Shown here piece by piece: positions 10,361 through 22,434 of a stretch of 64,000 bases of DNA (its first letter is position 1; every line of letters starts with the position of its first letter). The position numbers and the translations under genes were made by a program. The DNA lies in contig JARKIF010000010.1 of the NCBI GenBank assembly GCA_029378245.1, positions 868,001 through 932,000 of the forward strand. Direction: 5' to 3'. A model generated the notes under the pieces. It had not been told where the DNA came from and did not search any database. It was given only the letters and a program-made list of their open reading frames with translations. Origin of the DNA: Roridomyces roridus (Eukaryota > Basidiomycota > Agaricomycetes > Agaricales > Mycenaceae).

Positions 10361-10433
10361 GTCTCCTTCGCTCAGTCGTAAATTGGATCAGCCAACGACT
10401 GAGACACTCTGGGTTCGAATCCCAACGGGAGCA
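10361..10433 (+). other. tRNA-like sequence with Pol III box A and box B
   Basis: TCGCTCAGTCGT (10368) resembles box A and GGTTCGAATCC (10412-10422) is a perfect box B. The spacing suits a tRNA and the 3' end CGGGAGCA could be an acceptor strand. The 5' partner GTCTCCT pairs poorly with it, and the D and anticodon arms are replaced by a 9-bp perfect hairpin (CTCAGTCGT at 10371, ACGACTGAG at 10395). It is not a functional tRNA by eye; a tRNA-derived SINE head or decayed tRNA gene is more likely. Confidence 0.4.
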
Positions 10434-10664
10434 GCCGATCGTGACGGGCTCACATACTTACATCCTACCTTGGGTGAGTAGGCGAGTGCCGTGGGAGGGG
10501 TCCAGACAGCCGCGTTCACGTTCCGCGTTCTTTCTCCGCTTTTTCGCTTCGTGCAAGGATCCAATATTATTGCAAAGCAATCAAGTGGAACGGAGCCTTG
10601 CACATGTTCGTACTTTCAGTACCCATTTGCTTCAACCGGCCTCAAGCAGCAACGTCGACTGGGG

Positions 10665-10803
10665 CTGCAAGCGCGCTACGTGGTGAACGGGATTCCCTGG
10701 GTCCAGTAACCACGGTTGCCTGTAATGGGCTAGACCTATACCCTTGGTTGGGTAGTCGGGAGATAGACGCAGAGTAGCATCTGTTAGCGAAGTCTCTTTT
10801 TGC
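10665..10803 (+). repeat. Dispersed ~130-bp repeat, copy 2
   Basis: It matches copy 1 (5005-5140) in reverse orientation over most of its length and shares the core GACGCAGAGTAGCATCTGTT with copy 3 at 18040. No gene in it. Confidence 0.6.
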
Positions 10804-11325
10804 TGAATCTCCACGACGACTCTTTCTTTTCAAGTCGCACCACTCTTCTTTCATGCTGATTTGGCTCGGATTTACGGCGCGAAAACAGAACTTGACCAGA
10901 TGTATTCGCAGGTCGATACATTGACGCGTCAAAGCCAGCGGGAAGGTTCGCAATATTTGCATTCAGCAGTAGTAAATCGGAGTCAGCTCAGGTCAGAGGA
11001 ATCAGCTGGGATTTGGAGCCACAGCCGAGCCAGCCACAGCCGAGCTGGTTCGGGCGGGTGCTGCAATGAAAAGCCTGGTCTTGATTCGTTGCGGGGAGAC
11101 CATATACAGGCGCCACATTTGATTCAAAGCTTGCCCTCCTTTGATCGCCAGGATCGGAATCTAGCTGAGCGGGTACTGCAATCTAAAGCTCCGGCCTTGA
11201 TTCAGTTCACCGTAGACATACACTTCAGCCGAACCGGTTCATTTGTTCATGGAGGCGGTGTGGATGTGTGGATGCTGTGTATGTAGAGGACCGGAAAGGA
11301 TACACGATGCCCTCGAAAACAAGCC

Positions 11326-11332
11326 TATAAAG
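11326..11332 (+). promoter_or_regulatory. TATA box of family copy E
   Basis: TATAAAG lies 31-37 nt before the ATG at 11363, the same distance as the TATA boxes of copies A-D. Confidence 0.55.
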
Positions 11333-11362
11333 AGGTGAGAGTTCATGCCTTGGTTAAACGCA

Positions 11363-11997
11363 ATGGAATCAGTCCTCCCTCTCGTGTCGGCGGCATTTAT
11401 ACCCTTTATCCCAGATGACCTGCTGCGCTACGTTGCTCTGGCAATCGCAGGCCTCTCCGTGGCAGGCCACTGGGTTCGCCGTACATACCAAATCGCTGGG
11501 CTCGACACGTCTCTCAAGATGATAGAGGAATTGTTCGACCTGGCCAGCAAGGAATGCACCAGAAACCCTCGTTTCATATACCAAGCGGCCTTGAGGCTAG
11601 TCGAGTGCGTGTCATGAAATCTTCCATACCCTGTTCTTGACCCAAACGCGTTCAGAAAAAAGCTCGCAGTGTCTAACCTGCGCACCGAGATGATCGAGGT
11701 CAAGCGCGTTTCTTGGAGAAGATATCCGCAATTTGTGCGGAACGTCGCGCTCTCCATGACGCAGTGCCGGCGGGAGATGAAAGAATTGCGGTGTTGGATT
11801 CAGGTAAGGGTTCAATGAATACGAACAGCGCAGCTGACAGTGGATTGCAGCTCGAGCTCGAGTCGGCACGACAGCAGAGATACATGGAAGATATTAGCCA
11901 CAAGAAGGCAGCGCTGAACCAGATATTTCCGGATAAGCAAATGGTGGATTGGAGGAAAGAGTCCGATTGGGTAGCAACGACGATCGAGGTGGTGTAG
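11363..11997 (+). CDS. Small membrane/coiled-coil family protein, copy E (diverged)
   Basis: Three exons (11363-11604, 11656-11803, 11851-11997) give 178 residues. The start MESVLPLVSAAFIPFIPDDL was chosen over an in-frame ATG at 11345 because it aligns with the other copies. Exon 2 is again 148 nt and the intron phases match copies A-D. Exon 1 is 9 nt shorter, and exon 3 is 54 nt longer (ending WVATTIEVV). Membrane-type N-terminus, then a charged helical region with LELESARQQRYMEDISHKK. It is the only member on the + strand and the most diverged, so it looks like an older duplicate. Function unknown. Confidence 0.75.
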
Positions 11998-12089
11998 GCC
12001 AGCATAATTCATGGCTTGTGTGGTTGGTTGTGATCAAGAAAGAGAGCCGGAGATAGCCGAGAACAATCTCACCCTTATCCATCTCACTC

Positions 12090-13102
12090 ATGGCTTGGCG
12101 CTGCAGCGGAAAGACGAACAAAGAGCTCGTACAAAACATAACCAAGTCCAGAATACTCCTCAATTCCAACGAAAGCCAACTCGAGCGCATCTCCCATGTC
12201 CGTTGACCAGCTTTTGGCGTAGGTGCCCTACATGTCTGACTGTGGCCCCAGGCCATGGAGGCCGTCGACCGCGCTCATTATGTCCCATTCACAAACGCTG
12301 CATACGAAGATTCACCACAGTTGCGTTCGAGTCTCACTACCGTACGAGCCAGCTCCTTAATACCTGCAGAGCGATTGGGCACGGTGCAACGATTAGTGCT
12401 CCACATATGGTTAGTTTCTGCTCTTTATCCTCCATCCTTTCTATATTCCAGCAGCACGCCTACGCCGCCGACCATCTCCTCCCTTTCCTGCGTCCCGGCG
12501 CCAAAGTCCTCGACATCGGTAGCGGCTCGGGCTACCTCTGCGCGGTCCTCCACCACCTCGTATCTCCCTCCGACGATATTCCCCGTGGAAAAATCATCGG
12601 CATCGACCACATCCCAGAACTCGTCAACCTATCCCTCGAAAACCTGAAAAAAGACGACCAAACTCGACGCGCTGTCGAAAACCAAGAAATTCAAGTCCAC
12701 GTCGGTGACGGGAGACTAGGTATGCCTCCGCCCGATCACCTTCCTTTCGATTCATTCACGAGGACATAAGGCTGGCCCAGCGACGGTACGTTCCAGTGGA
12801 CTGGTTACCCTCGCATCCAATCCGACAACTCCCAAGGCCCATACGACGTCATTCACGTCGGCGCAGCAGCACCCACAATCCCTGAACCTCTAATCGCCCA
12901 ACTAGCCAAACCAGGGCGGATGTTCATCCCCGTGGGCACCCAGTCGCAGTACATCATCCAAGTCGACAAAGACGTGGATGGCGATGTTACCCAGACGCGA
13001 ATCATGGCCGTGCGGGTGAGTTGCACAACGCTGATTGCGTGCATGACACTTATGTTTCTACAGTATGTCCCTTTGACGGACAAGGATAAGCAGACGCCGT
13101 GA
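12090..13102 (+). CDS. PCM1: Protein-L-isoaspartate O-methyltransferase
   Basis: Six exons (12090-12197, 12252-12319, 12370-12409, 12452-12719, 12771-13015, 13064-13102) give 255 residues. The enzyme moves a methyl group from S-adenosylmethionine to isoaspartyl residues of damaged proteins, starting their repair; it is normally cytosolic. Family marks are [14 protein letters not shown] at the start, [19 protein letters not shown] before the binding site, motif [16 protein letters not shown], and [21 protein letters not shown] with GRMFIPVG. Length fits the family. The short last exon ([12 protein letters not shown]) matches the usual C-terminal YVPL ending. Confidence 0.93.
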
Positions 13103-13303
13103 AGATATGCACCAACAATGTAATTCTGAGAGATAAATGGATAGTACATTCGTACACGTAGGTAGTTGGTGGCAATACAAAGACGATATCGTAAAGCACC
13201 TATGTACAGGTCGCCGTCCGCCAGTAGTGGCGAACACATCAAGATCATTCAAAAATACGTATAAAGATCATGAAAGTCATGAAAGAAAAAGAAAAGAAAA
13301 AAC

Positions 13304-16157
13304 TCATGAATCGACATTCATGGCCTCGGCAGCCCGACTCTTCCTCCTCGCATAATACTCACTCTGTCTCGCCCTCTTCTTCGCATCCATCACCCCACTC
13401 GGCCGTCCTCCTCCTCCTCCACCATTCTTGATCCCAGCAAGACTCCCCCGCTGCACCTTGGCACCGATACTCGACCGCGCGCGTCCTTGCGGAGCACCAA
13501 GACTCTTCCTCACAGGTGCAGCAGCAGCAGGTGCAAGCCCCGAACTCGAATTCGACGAAACAGCACGCTGCGACGCAAGTTTAGCTATAACCCTCGATCG
13601 CGAAATTCTCGGCTTGCGCGCCGGAGCAGGTAGCAGCTTTCCTTTGGCCCTCGTCGATCCAGCAGCGGGAGCTTCGGTGTTCGTATTCGTAATTGAATCC
13701 AAGACATTGCCGTCCTTGGACTCTGGCACAGCCGTCAACGCCATGGGAGAAGTCGGTGCTGCATTCCCGTTCATCTTGGCTAGCGAGCTCGCAGTCGGCG
13801 CTAAAAACCTCGAGGACGGCCGGCTGCCCGTCTTGCGTGCCGAATCCGTCGTATTGGCCGAGGAAAAGCTGGCACGCGTACCCAACGAGCTGACGCGCGA
13901 AGATGAGGAAGGGCGCGTGCCCATCGACCCGGAGGTACGAGTACCAATCGAAGAACCAGCGATAGACGAGGTCCTCGTACGTGCACATGATGAGGCGGTC
14001 GCTTTGGAAGAGGCTGTGGTGGATGGCGTCGGTGTGAAGGAAGGCGGTATAGGCGAACGCGCCCGACTAGCAGAGGTGCTTCGTGTGCTGATGACACTGC
14101 GCACGGAAGGAGGCCGGAGACTTTTATTGACGCTTCCGCTGGCAGTAGGAGCTGGCACCGGCGGAGGAGCCATCTTGCCGAGACCAGTCGGCGGTTTCGC
14201 ACTTGGAGCCGGTTTGGGGGCAGCTACCGACGACGAGCTGGCTACACGAGATGCGGCTGGCGCTGGCGTTGTGGTCTTCTTGCCCCAAACACCCTGCACC
14301 AACTTCGCAGCACCCGCAAAGAAACCAAACCGTCCTGGCTTGGGTTTTTCTGTGAATTAACACCTGAGTAAATGAAATGGGCAGGAAACGGGTGAACCTC
14401 ACCTTTGACCAAAATCCCGGCACCGCTCACTCTACCACTCGCCCTCCTCGCGCCAGCCGCAGCACTACTCCTCCTCTTCGCACGGCTAACCTCCAACTTC
14501 CTCCTCACTGCCTCCTTCTCCTGCTTCTTCTTCTTCTCCGCCACAGCTTCCGCCTCCACATTGACTGCTCCTTTTCCAGCATCTACCGCAGCCTCCTCGA
14601 CCCTCACCCGCTTGTCTCGCCCCTGCTCCTCCCCAACACCTCCGAATCCAACCCGCACATTCCCAGCGCTCGACTTTCTCTTGAGCCCTTGCTTCCTCGC
14701 CGCATCATCCGCAATACTCGGCATGCGGTCGAAAAGCTGCTCATGCGCCTTGTCAAAGCGCCCAACAACCGGCTTCTTGGCTTCTGCCCCACCCAAGCTC
14801 GGTTTCTTGGCGCTTCCCAACGGGCGGATGGGCCGCGGAAGCGCAGACGGCGAACCAGGTCCAGCCGCATCGCCAAACACACGCCGATTCATCTCTTCCT
14901 TGACCTCTTCAGCCAGCTTGCGCTTGGCAGCATCGGGGCTCGACGCCGTAAAGTTGAAATGCGGCGCAGGCTGCGGTGAAGGAGAACCGAACACGAATGG
15001 TTTCACGCCCGTGGGCGGGGTCACAGGCCCACTGAAACCAAATCCACCGGGCATCACCACGTCGTCGTCTTCATCCACATTCATTTTGACTTCGATGCTC
15101 ATACGACGCTCTGCGTCGTCGGCAGGAGGCGACATTGGGAGCGCGGGGTAGATGGACTGGGGGAACAAGTTGGCAGGGGCGGAAGGGCTGCCCAGGTCGA
15201 GGTCAAAAGTGGTTTTGAATGGTTTGAGGTTGGGCGTGCCACCTGGGGGTGGCAACGTGTTGGAGGCAACGGCACCAGTCCTATTGCCAAAGGAGACAAG
15301 GCGGATTGTCGTCGTCGGACCCTGCTTACTGGGAGTGCGAGGGGCAAGCCCGAGGCTCAGCCGCGCGTTGCTGGGAGCAGGGACACCTGGACGGAGCGTA
15401 TGCCCGGGCAGGGGCGCGGTGCCGAGGGTCGGGTTGAGGTTGGCGGCGACGACTGCTGGATTGGTCGTGTCGAATGTAAAGTGGTCGGTTTGGAGGTCCT
15501 CCATGGAGGGCGGAGGAAGAGAGTCGTATGGCGTAGAGTTCATCAAGAGCTCGTCCTTGGGGTCGGGTGGTAGTGGGAAGGAGGAGATAAGTTTGAAAGA
15601 TGTCTTGGAAGAGGTGGTGCTCAGAGCATGAGAAGAGGTCGAGCCACCGGTGGCATGACGTCTGAGCCCAAAAGAAGAGGCCAGGGCTTTTATAGACGAG
15701 CTGACAGTCATTGCTGAAAGAGCATTATAATACAAAGGACCGAGGAGAACAAAGACGTACACTTGGAGCTTCCCGTCCCGAATTCACCGGCGAGGGTGGT
15801 CCCGCTCTTCAGCGAGGAGAGAGTGCCTTGGGAGGATAGTGTGCCCTGCGAAGAGCTCTCCTCCGATTCCTCCATTATACTATCCATAACAACATCCCAC
15901 TGCGAGCTGGCACGAGGCATGCTCTCTCCGTCATTATCATCATGAGTTTCATGGTCATCCTCTTGTTCGCTGCGAAGTGCGACGCTGAGGGGGTTATCGT
16001 TTGGCAGATTCGTGGCGTGATTTTTGAGACGTTCGACGAGATCGACGTTCTTTCCGTTGGCTTTGAGTGAATGGATCTTGCAGAGTTTTACTAGCTGGTC
16101 GCGTTTGAGGGAGTGAAGCGCTGGGGAGTTGAACAGGATATCTGTCGTCGTGGACAT
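13304..16157 (-). CDS. SAP-domain protein, probably chromatin-associated
   Basis: Three exons (16157-15761, 15713-14403, 14349-13304) give 917 residues. An N-terminal SAP motif lies near residues 10-45 (LHSLKRDQLVKLCKIHSL, then a basic helix), the module used to bind AT-rich DNA or scaffold regions. An acidic Ser-rich segment follows, then a long Pro/Ser/Ala-rich region, a basic coiled part (EKKKKQEKEAVRRKLEVSRAKRR), and a second very Ser/Thr/Ala-rich half ending in a basic patch. A nuclear role is inferred from the SAP motif and basic runs. The long + strand frame at 13428-14360 is its shadow. Confidence 0.75.
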
Positions 16158-16418
16158 GACCGCCGGCAAGCGGGGGAGAGACAAGGCTGACTGACAATGA
16201 TCAATCAACATCGCGTTCTCAAATGTCACGGGTTCGTCGCTTTAGCTTAGCTAATCGGACTGGGTCTCCTTCGAAAACCGCGAGACAATTCTACTGGGCT
16301 CTACTCGTACAACATATCTATGCTAATCTATACCAACAATACACATCCGATTCCTTGTACAAATCAAGTCGAAATAAAGAAAGTTCGTGGGCTACAATCG
16401 GGTCTGTGGTGGGTATAG

Positions 16419-17629
16419 TTATGCGGATACATCGGAAACTTTGCGTCGCTTCGACACACGCGACAGGTCCGGGGCGGTCCAAGGGACGAGTGCAGAGGAC
16501 GGGTGGAATTTCGAAGGCGAGTCGGGGGAAGGAGCTCGGGAACGGCGGGAACGGCAAGGGGACGACGGTGATGACGAAGGGGACTTGAAAAGAAGGGCTT
16601 TTCCTCGCCGGAAGAAGTTGCCAGTAGCTCCGGTAACGAACGTCGTTGGCTTGAAACCCTTGAAATCACTTCGTGCTATGGACAAGACGCCAGCGGCGAA
16701 CTAAAGAACGTCTTAGTGGTCGAAAGATGGATGGGCGAGGGCGCGCACCTTGTGGGCATTCGAAAGCCACAGCTTGGCGACACCGCCTGAAGAGAAGTGT
16801 CCCGTCGATTTCGGTCTTGCCAATTCCGCCAGCGAAGCCTGAACGCGGAGCACAACAGGAGCTTGATCTGCAGAGCTGGAGGACAACGTCTCTGGTCCTT
16901 CCGGAGTCTTCAGGATCTCGGCCACTACGACGGGAGTCAGAATGCGCTATCGGGTGAGGAGCGGCTGGTCGTACCTGCTGTGAGGCGTGCGATGATACGC
17001 TGTCGTCCGTTCTGTCTCAACCCTTGAGCTTGGCTAGGATCCTCTTCGAGCGACCTGATTAGGAAGAAGTCAAAAAAAGAAAGGGAGTGAGCGAAAAAGA
17101 ACTCACTGAGCGTGCGAGACGCAGACGTGGGCCGCAGCGTGTACAGCTTCGCCCAACGCCACGGCGAGCCACTCTCTGACCCCTTCTGAACCCAGAAAAA
17201 TCCTCAGCAAGCCAGCGAAAACCGTGACCATCATGGCTGGAGTGGCGTTCTCGAGAAGGGTGGGATTGGAGCAGAAACGGATGGGTTCATGTTCTACCAT
17301 TGCAGAGAAGGTATTAGGGTGCAGGATCCGAGAGCTGACCATCTAGTCACAACGAGCCATGAGCCAGATGCAATGCGAACCATACGCGCGCTTACCGCGT
17401 AGTGCTCGATGGGAATGCCCTTGCAGAGGGCAAAGTCCGCCAAAGCAGAGGTCAGGCTAACTTCTCCCACCAAAGCTGTCTCTTCTAAGGCCACCAGGTC
17501 CGAAGGGTCGATGTAGCTGCCCATTCCGCCATCGTCGAGATAAAGGGAGAACCGGGGTGAAACTTGCTGGATACAGTCGGCGATGGCGAGATCAACATTT
17601 TCGTGAAGTGGCTTGGGAGGGGTGGACAT
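16419..17629 (-). CDS. RNase III-like (probably catalytically dead) protein, member 2
   Basis: Five exons (17629-17396, 17342-17107, 17054-16975, 16924-16749, 16700-16419) give 335 residues, with the same intron positions and phases as the gene at 5460-6779. The N-terminal domain keeps the RNase III-like layout: ALEETALVGEVSLTSALADF, then MVSSRILHPNTFSAMV, then TVFAGLLRIFLGSEGVREWL. The usual catalytic Asp/Glu residues are not in place. The C-terminus has one RRSRAPSPDSPSK repeat (two in member 1) and ends VSKRRKVSDVSA, close to PKRRKVAYPSA in member 1. The two proteins are clearly diverged, so the duplication is not recent. Confidence 0.6.
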
Positions 17630-17949
17630 GGATGAACGGGCGAGGATGGAGGAGGATGTGGTGTGAGGAAGCGCGTGTGTATACAATCAAGGACAAGTGC
17701 CAGCGAGCCGCTCGAAGATGACAGGAACTGTCAACGTTGTCAACGCTACGCTAATTAAATCTTGCTCCAACAGGCTCCAACTTCTAACTGCCGAGGGACT
17801 TTGCAACTTACCCTCAACCTCGATGCTGAGGACCAGAAAACAATATGGAAACAAGAGTTGGATGATCACCACCGATACACTGAACAAGCTACATTATTGT
17901 GATCACAACCCCCGGAGTTTTGACCATGATTTTGTACCGGGCCACTTCG

Positions 17950-18075
17950 GTGACTTGTGGTGGACTGGGTTGCCCTGGCCCACTTGCTGTAATGGCGAGG
18001 AAACCATTTAAGGCCATAACCTGCGGGTGGTCGAAGGATAGACGCAGAGTAGCATCTGTTAGCGAAGTCCTTTTG
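17950..18075 (+). repeat. Dispersed ~130-bp repeat, copy 3
   Basis: It shares the core GACGCAGAGTAGCATCTGTT and AGCGAAGTC with copies 1 and 2; upstream similarity (TGGGTTGCCCTGGCCCACTT, TGTAATGG) is weaker. It lies between RNase III-like member 2 and the tandem array. Confidence 0.5.
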
Positions 18076-18549
18076 CCAAAATTTCCCTCAATTAAAGGTC
18101 AAGCTCGTTCTCGAACTCTTACCGGTTTTCAATCACTCATGAATCTTTTTGGCCCGGTTCAGTCGCTCTAGCATCTCTCGAGGCTCTCTGTTAGGAATGG
18201 ATCATGGCAGCCTCCATCTGGCTCCATTTGTGTCTATTCTGATTCGCGTGTGAGGTGCCACGTGAGCGCGTCCGTCTTGTTCCTGACTCCCATCTCCCAA
18301 TAATCCGCGTGCGATGATGCACAACTCCAGGCGACTCCGTGCAGTCGCCAAGCGCTCGACGCTCTTCTTCAATTAATACTGGTCTCTAAGCAGTCCCTGA
18401 CGGATTCTCGACATTTCGCAGACGGCCCTGTACACTTTCCATTCACGTTCGTATCTTCTTACAACTGTCCGAAATCGGCTCAGCCTCCGTCGAGGTTCGT
18501 CTTGACACCGCCGCTCGACACCCGCATCCCCTCGTGTCTCCTGCTCCCT

Positions 18550-19147
18550 CTACACACGGCCAATAAACATTCGATCGAGTGTCGCTTTCTTCAATCTCAT
18601 ATCGTCCTCGTATCTCTGCTGGCGCGTCAACTCAATCTCGAGCTGAAGATTACGATGCATCAGCACACAGAACGGTGTTTATTGTCGTCAATTTACCTGA
18701 ACCGACGACTGAAAATCCTCCGCCTCTCGCCGACACTGCGTAATGGACGACGAGAGGTTCCGCAACTGCTGAAGATACTTGATCCAGGGCAAAGTCCTCG
18801 CGTCGATGGTCCTGATGCGCAGAATCGACAGCGCACGCTTGATTCTGCTCGTCTCGTTCAGCCAACCAGCATCAAGCACTCCAAGTAAATACGCACCCAA
18901 CCAACTTCAATCCTGCTTCATAAATGAAACGCGGGTTACCGACGCATTCATCGGCGGCTATATCGAATATTTCTTCTACACTCTTGACGGCCTTCTCGAG
19001 TGCGGCGACCTGGTATCCGGGAGCGGCGCTGTACGCCAAGTTGCCACCAAAGGCGAGAATTGCGATGGCCAGTGCGGCGTAGCGCAAGATGTTGTTGGGG
19101 ATGAAGGGGATGATTGCAGCAGACACGAGGGGCAGGAAGGTTTCCAT
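18550..19147 (-). CDS. Small membrane/coiled-coil family protein, copy B
   Basis: Three exons (19147-18897, 18844-18697, 18642-18550; 251/148/93 nt) give 163 residues starting METFLPLVSAAIIPFIPNNI. The hydrophobic N-terminus, Glu/Lys-rich middle (LEKAVKSVEEIFDIAADE) and short helical last exon match copies A, C and D. The frame and all splice sites are intact. Function unknown. It is the member farthest from the Clp1-like gene in the tandem array. Confidence 0.75.
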
Positions 19148-19177
19148 TGGTATGTTGGTTCACCATTATGGCCAATC

Positions 19178-19187
19178 TTTATATACG
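19178..19187 (-). promoter_or_regulatory. TATA box of copy B
   Basis: Minus-strand GTATATAAAG about 31-40 nt before the ATG at 19147, the same layout as copy A. Confidence 0.6.
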
Positions 19188-19589
19188 GCTAAATCTAAAC
19201 GCGTGTGAGCAAAGCAGCAGCAATCTCGTAATAGACTTCTCGGGTCTTTGCTGTGCCTTGCAATGGTCCCAGGTAAGTATCATTGCCATGTCAATTGGCA
19301 TACGAGATCCACATCTCATTTTCTACAGCTCCAAGTTCAGCTTACATCCGTCTCTACAATCGGCAATTTGGACGAGTCAGATTCACAACACTTCTCGGTG
19401 TCTACGGTGACTGCGCGGGACGGGCACTCGGCGAACACCTATCTGGTTTCTCATGGGCCTTTCTAACACCCCGCCGGGCCCGCAGAGCTGGGAGGGCCAA
19501 GGCACCGAACGGAGTATAGATTAGACATTGGGTCTTCTGGACGCTGGTAGCGGGCCTACGACAGCCGCAATCGTCCGGAAAATTAATTG

Positions 19590-19770
19590 GGTGATTCCAA
19601 ACCCAAGAACACGGCGCCCAGATCTCGTTATTGGATCAACTTAAATTTGGGTCGTACTGCATAGTACTCCTGTCTAGGGACACGCATCAAGTAGGTGATT
19701 CCAAAGTTCAAACCCAAGAACACGCCGCCCAGATCTCGTTTTTGCGCCAACTTAATTCTGGCTCAGCTCA
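19590..19770. repeat. Imperfect direct duplication of ~55-bp segment
   Basis: GGTGATTCCAAACCCAAGAA and CCCAGATCTCGTT at 19590-19645 recur at 19693-19742. A third diverged copy lies in the next unit near 21767 (GGTGATTACAAACCAGGGAC). Non-coding. Confidence 0.65.
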
Positions 19771-20415
19771 CAGGGGTTGTATTCCTTGATCCTCAGCCAA
19801 ATCGGACGAAAGGGAATGCCACAAGATTCCAAGTGTTAGTCGGACCAAATATAATGCAAGATGTTCAAACTGTGATTGAGATACAAAAATGTTAGCACAT
19901 ATTGATTATACTGTTCGTCTTGGGTTTTTGGGGTTCGGGTTCACATGTAAAAATATCCCTGGCAGTGAGCAAGCAGTGAGTCCGGAAGCCTGCTGAGCAT
20001 GCAGACATAGTCCGATCCCACAAGACTTCACGTCGCCAAGCTGGCACGCACTGTCGTTAAGCCGGCGAAGGCGGCCAGTCCCTGGGTATGGTATGTGTGC
20101 GCGTGCCCGGAAGCAATAGAGTCGCGTCATTGGCGGGTGATGTGACACGTGAACGCGTACTTCTTGTTCCCGACGCCCATCTCCCAATGATGCACAACTC
20201 CGGGCCATGCGTACGGCCGCCAAGCGTTCAACTTTCTTCTTCAATTTGTCTAAGCAGTCGCTCACGGATTCTTGGCATTCGGCAGATGGCACTGTACATT
20301 TTTCATTCACGTTCGTATCTTCTTACAAGCTTAAGGAACTGTCCGTTTAAAACCGACTCGGCCCTGGGCCAGTCTTTCGTCGCTCGGAGCCCCACCCCTC
20401 GCGCCTTCGGCTCCT

Positions 20416-21015
20416 CTACACGCCGCTAACAAACATTCGATCAAGTGTCGCTTTCTTCACCTTCATATCCTCCTCGTATCTCTGCTGGCGCGTCAACTCA
20501 ATCTCGAGCTGCGAATTAAGATGTGTCAACAGCCCAAAATAGGGTTCTTTTTCGTCAAATTACCTGGATCGACGACTGCAAAACCTCCAGCTGGCGCCGG
20601 CACCGCGTAATGGACGACGAGAGGTTCCGCAACTGCTGAAGATACTTCATCCAGGGCAAAGTCTTCGCGTCGATCGTCTTGATGCGCAGAATCGACACCG
20701 CACGCTTGATTCTGCTCGTCTCGTTCAGCGAACTGTCTTTCAACTGACCACAAGTAATGCTCACCCAACCAACTTCAATCTCGCTTCATAAAGGAATCGC
20801 GGGTTGCCGACACATTCCTCCGTGGCTATGTCGAATATTTCTTCTACACTTTCGACGGACCTCTCCAGCGCTTCGACCTGGCATCCGGGAGCACCGCGGT
20901 ACACCAAGCTGCCAACAAAGGCGAGAATTGCGATGGCCAGTGCGGCGTAGCGCAAGATGTCGTTGGGGATGAAGGGGATGATTGCAGCGGACACGAGGGG
21001 AAGGAAGGTCTCCAT
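20416..21015 (-). CDS. Small membrane/coiled-coil family protein, copy C
   Basis: Three exons (21015-20765, 20711-20564, 20508-20416; 251/148/93 nt) give 163 residues, METFLPLVSAAIIPFIPNDI at the start. The middle reads ALERSVESVEEIFDIATEE. The first intron uses GTGAGC, where A, B and D use GTGCGT. The intron sequences are more diverged than the exons, which suggests selection on the protein. Function unknown. Confidence 0.75.
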
Positions 21016-21042
21016 TGGTACGTTCTCTCAACATGGCCGACC

Positions 21043-21052
21043 TTTTATATAT
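21043..21052 (-). promoter_or_regulatory. TATA box of copy C
   Basis: Minus-strand ATATATAAAAGG region about 30-37 nt before the ATG at 21015. Confidence 0.6.
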
Positions 21053-22434
21053 TTGAATCGCAACAATGGTGAAATCTCGTAATAGACCTCTCCTGTGGCA
21101 TGCTGTGCCCCGACGTCCAGCGGTGCCTCCGTCTCGAGATATCATTGGCTACACACCCGGGTTCCTCTGAGGTTCCAAATAAGTATAGGTTGCATATCAC
21201 GCTTCACACAAAATTGGCAATCTGGATTCACAGCACTTCTCAGGTATCTAGGGGAACTACGCGGGAACAGCGGATACCTATCTGGTTTCTCATGGGTCTT
21301 GCCAATGACCCGCCGCCCGGGCCCACAAACTTAATGCGGACGTATGTGTGTGCCCACAATCTCCGCGACAGGTCTTTTGCAGGGACCCGGGCGCTCAATA
21401 GAAGATACAACAGACGCTGGGATCTCTCGGGCGGTACCGGGAATGCGGGCCCACAAATCTACCACAAAGCGGAGTGAGTGTTTGCCCATGATTTCCTCAG
21501 AGTCTCGGACAGGTCTGTTGCAATAGCCAGGATATTGAATGCAAGTTAGAATAGACGGGTCTTCCGGACCGTAGCGAGAATATGCCAACAATCGTCGGAC
21601 AAGTGATTGCAGTGGTATCTAAGATATCCGTCGGACGTCGTAGGTGAATCCGTCACGTAAGTACTCGCCTTGGAACTTGACAGGGTAGGGCATTTTGGGT
21701 CTAAATGCCGCTCTATATATTCTTAAAGATGACCGCGCATCAAGGGTCAGTTGGGTGATTACAAACCAGGGACACGCTGCCCAGATCTGGTTACAACCTA
21801 GATTTGGGTCAGTTCACAATGGATGTAAGTACTCCTTGATCCTCAGCTGAATCGGACGCCGGGACGAAAGAGAATGCAAGAGGTTCAAGTGTGATTGCAC
21901 TACATGCAAATTTAATGGTACTGTTCATATACAAACTCTTTGTCTTGGGTCGATTCGTGTTTGCATACTATCATGCAAAGATATCTCCAGTCTCTAGTGG
22001 GTCCGGAGCGCAACCCAAGCCTGCAAAGCAGACAAAGTCCGATCCCAACCGATGGATGCGTGCTGGCGAAGGCGATCAGTACCTGGGTATGTGGCGATGC
22101 GCCGCATCAATAGGGGCAGATTCGCGTCATTGGCGGGTGATGTGGCACGTGAGCGCGTACTTCTTGTTCCCGACTCCCATCTCCCGATGATGCACAACTC
22201 CAGGCGACCCCGTGCAGCCGCCAAGCGCTCAACTCTCTTCTTTAATTTGTCTCTAAGCAGTCGCTAACGGCCCGGGATTCTCGGGATTCGGCAGATGGCA
22301 CTGTACACTTTTCATTCACGTTCGTATCTTCTTACAAGGAACTGTCCATTTGAAACCGACTCGGTCCTGGGCTAGTCTTCCTCCGCTCACTACCCACATT
22401 CCTTCGTGCCTCCGGCTCCTCGGAAGTCGTCAAT

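Larger units (their letters stand above)
18236..20075. repeat. Tandem unit B
   Basis: First of three tandem units (about 1.8-2.0 kb each) carrying a small membrane-protein gene on the minus strand. It begins near the CCACGTGAGCGCG block at 18251 and ends with a short remnant of the Clp1-like 3' end (GCAGACATAGTCCGATCCCA near 20002, then GCCGGCGAAGGCGGCCAGT). Confidence 0.75.
20076..22069. repeat. Tandem unit C
   Basis: Second tandem unit, about 2.0 kb, aligned with units A, B and D by the CACGTGA block (20143), the gene, its TATA promoter, and the tail with GAATCGGAC..AGAGAATGCAAGA. It ends with another remnant of the Clp1-like 3' end (AAGCCTGCAAAGCAGACAAA at 22017, then TGCTGGCGAAGGCGATC). 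Confidence 0.75.

Noticed and set aside
10361..10433. Functional tRNA gene
   Set aside because: Box B is perfect but acceptor pairing is poor and the D and anticodon arms cannot be folded.
13428..14360. 310-codon + strand frame
   Set aside because: Exact shadow of the SAP-domain gene on the minus strand; composition is the mirror of its Ser/Ala-rich exon.
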